32,841 nt of DNA from an uncultured Odoribacter sp. (GTDB lineage: Bacteria > Bacteroidota > Bacteroidia > Bacteroidales > Marinifilaceae), in contig CAJJNP010000013.1 of NCBI GenBank assembly GCA_905193145.1, positions 1 to 32,841 of the forward strand, read 5' to 3'. A program made the translations under genes and the position numbers. Positions 31,895-32,841 of the stretch are shown here, one piece after another. The notes below the pieces were generated by a model. The model was given only the letters and a program-made list of their open reading frames with translations, made no database searches and was not told the origin of the DNA. Positions within the stretch are counted from its first letter, which is position 1. Every line of letters begins with the position of its first letter.

Positions 31895-32841
31895 CTAAAC
31901 GTGTCCCTGAGCACACATTGCATCTGCAACTTTGATGAAGCCACCGATGTTAGCACCCTTAACGTAGTCAATCTTGTCACCAGTTTTTCCGTATTTCACG
32001 CAAGTATCGTGAATGTCTTTCATAATCTGAGACAATTTCTGATCAACTTCTTCAGCTGTCCAGCTGTAACGCATAGAGTTCTGGCTCATTTCCAAACCTG
32101 ATACTGCTACACCACCAGCGTTAGCTGCTTTACCAGGAGCGAAAGTAATGTGAGAGTTCAAGTAGCGAACTGCATCTGCAGTACATCCCATGTTAGAAGT
32201 TTCAACAACCATCTGACAGCCGTTAGCTACCAATTGTTTTGCATCTTCTTCGTTCAATTCATTCTGGATTGCGCACGGGAATGCGATATCACATTTAACT
32301 TCCCAAGGTTTGTGACCTTTGATGAATTTAGCACCGAATTTAGCTGCATACGGTTCTACAACGTCGTTGTTGCTAGCACGCAATTCCAACATGTATTTAA
32401 CGCCTTCTTCAGTGATACCTTTTTCATCATAGATATATCCGTCCGGTCCTGAGATAGTAACCAATTTAGCTCCCAATTGAACTAATTTGCTAGCTGCACC
32501 CCAAGCAACGTTACCGAAACCTGAAATAGCTACAGTCTTACCTTTAATATCTTCACCTTTTTCTTTCAACATGTGCTGTGCGAAGTATACAGTACCGTAT
32601 CCGGTTGCTTCAGGACGAACACGTGAACCACCGAATTCTCTTGGTTTACCAGTTAATACACCAACAAATTCATTGCGGATTCTCTTGTATTGTCCGAACA
32701 AATAACCGATTTCACGTCCACCAACACCTATATCTCCTGCAGGTACGTCAGTGTCAGCACCGATATATTTGCAAAGCTCAGTCATGAAGCTCTGGCAGAA
32801 ACGCATAACTTCATTGTCTGATTTTCCTTTCGGGTTGAAGT
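31895..32841 (-). CDS. gdhA: NADP-type glutamate dehydrogenase (C-terminal part; cut by window end)
   Basis: The frame on the - strand stops at 31895-31897 and stays open to the right edge, so the N-terminus lies outside the window; about 315 residues are visible. Family motifs are clear: TDVPAGDIGVGGREIGYLFGQY, then TGKPREFGGS and RPEATGYGTVYF; the dinucleotide-binding SGFGNVAWGAASKL; and PGKAANAGGVAVSGLEMSQNS near the C-terminus. The protein ends in AMCAQGHV. The length and motifs point to the hexameric small type of about 445 residues. It makes glutamate from 2-oxoglutarate and ammonia. It converges with the MutS-like pair and shares the terminator at 31839-31870; it is a housekeeping gene not linked to the upstream operon. 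Confidence 0.95.
   Translation of the reverse strand, partial: FNPKGKSDNEVMRFCQSFMTELCKYIGADTDVPAGDIGVGGREIGYLFGQYKRIRNEFVGVLTGKPREFGGSRVRPEATGYGTVYFAQHMLKEKGEDIKGKTVAISGFGNVAWGAASKLVQLGAKLVTISGPDGYIYDEKGITEEGVKYMLELRASNNDVVEPYAAKFGAKFIKGHKPWEVKCDIAFPCAIQNELNEEDAKQLVANGCQMVVETSNMGCTADAVRYLNSHITFAPGKAANAGGVAVSGLEMSQNSMRYSWTAEEVDQKLSQIMKDIHDTCVKYGKTGDKIDYVKGANIGGFIKVADAMCAQGHV

Noticed and set aside
1..32841. CRISPR array, tRNA, rRNA or complete insertion sequence
   Set aside because: No regularly spaced repeats, no cloverleaf-like or rRNA sequence, and no intact transposase or integrase were seen on reading both strands.

Overview
The window looks like a chromosome segment of an anaerobic, gut-type Bacteroidota, most likely order Bacteroidales. 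Evidence: a SusC/SusD outer-membrane pair with an ECF sigma factor and a FecR anti-sigma factor, a CobN-type hmu haem locus, anaerobic sulfatase maturation, promoter-like boxes of the Bacteroides form (TTTG, then TAnnTTTG) and weak Shine-Dalgarno sequences. The genus cannot be fixed by eye; Butyricimonas, Odoribacter or a relative is a guess. Every real gene is on the + strand except the last one.

Region 1 (1-8726) begins with the tail of a gene, probably an outer-membrane receptor. Four genes follow in the order of the Porphyromonas/Bacteroides haem operon: hmuS (CobN-like), hmuT (membrane protein), hmuU (MotA/TolQ/ExbB) and hmuV (DUF2149). After an 11-bp-stem hairpin come a radical-SAM sulfatase-maturating enzyme and an exported serine-type sulfatase that is its probable client.

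Region 2 (8727-13523) holds an NlpE-like lipoprotein with a clear terminator. A 462-bp AT-rich gap follows, with palindromes, a G-quadruplex-type G tract and a very good promoter. Next are a small exported protein and an 1101-residue membrane protein: an ABC-2-like membrane part, a large extracytoplasmic part, and a C-terminal golvesin/Xly-CBD-like domain.

Region 3 (13524-18328) is a sigma/FecR regulatory pair interrupted by about 3 kb of accessory DNA: an AbiEi/AbiEii (type IV) toxin-antitoxin pair with a 33-bp dyad beside its promoter, a decayed DUF1016 (YhcG-type) nuclease gene with stop codons and an internal deletion, and small unexplained ORF remnants.

Region 4 (18413-31838) is a closely packed run of eight genes: SusC-like receptor, SusD-like lipoprotein, DUF4843 lipoprotein, PKD-like lipoprotein, ABC ATPase, a GldF/GldG-like fused permease, and two tandem MutS-like ATPases that lack the mismatch-recognition part. 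It ends at a strong bidirectional terminator that it shares with the convergent gene gdhA (glutamate dehydrogenase, cut by the window end). Linking an outer-membrane import pair, a Gld-type ABC transporter and a MutS-like pair in one transcription unit is the best candidate here for an undescribed system. The 1101-residue protein just upstream may belong to it, because it has a permease-like part and no ATPase beside it.
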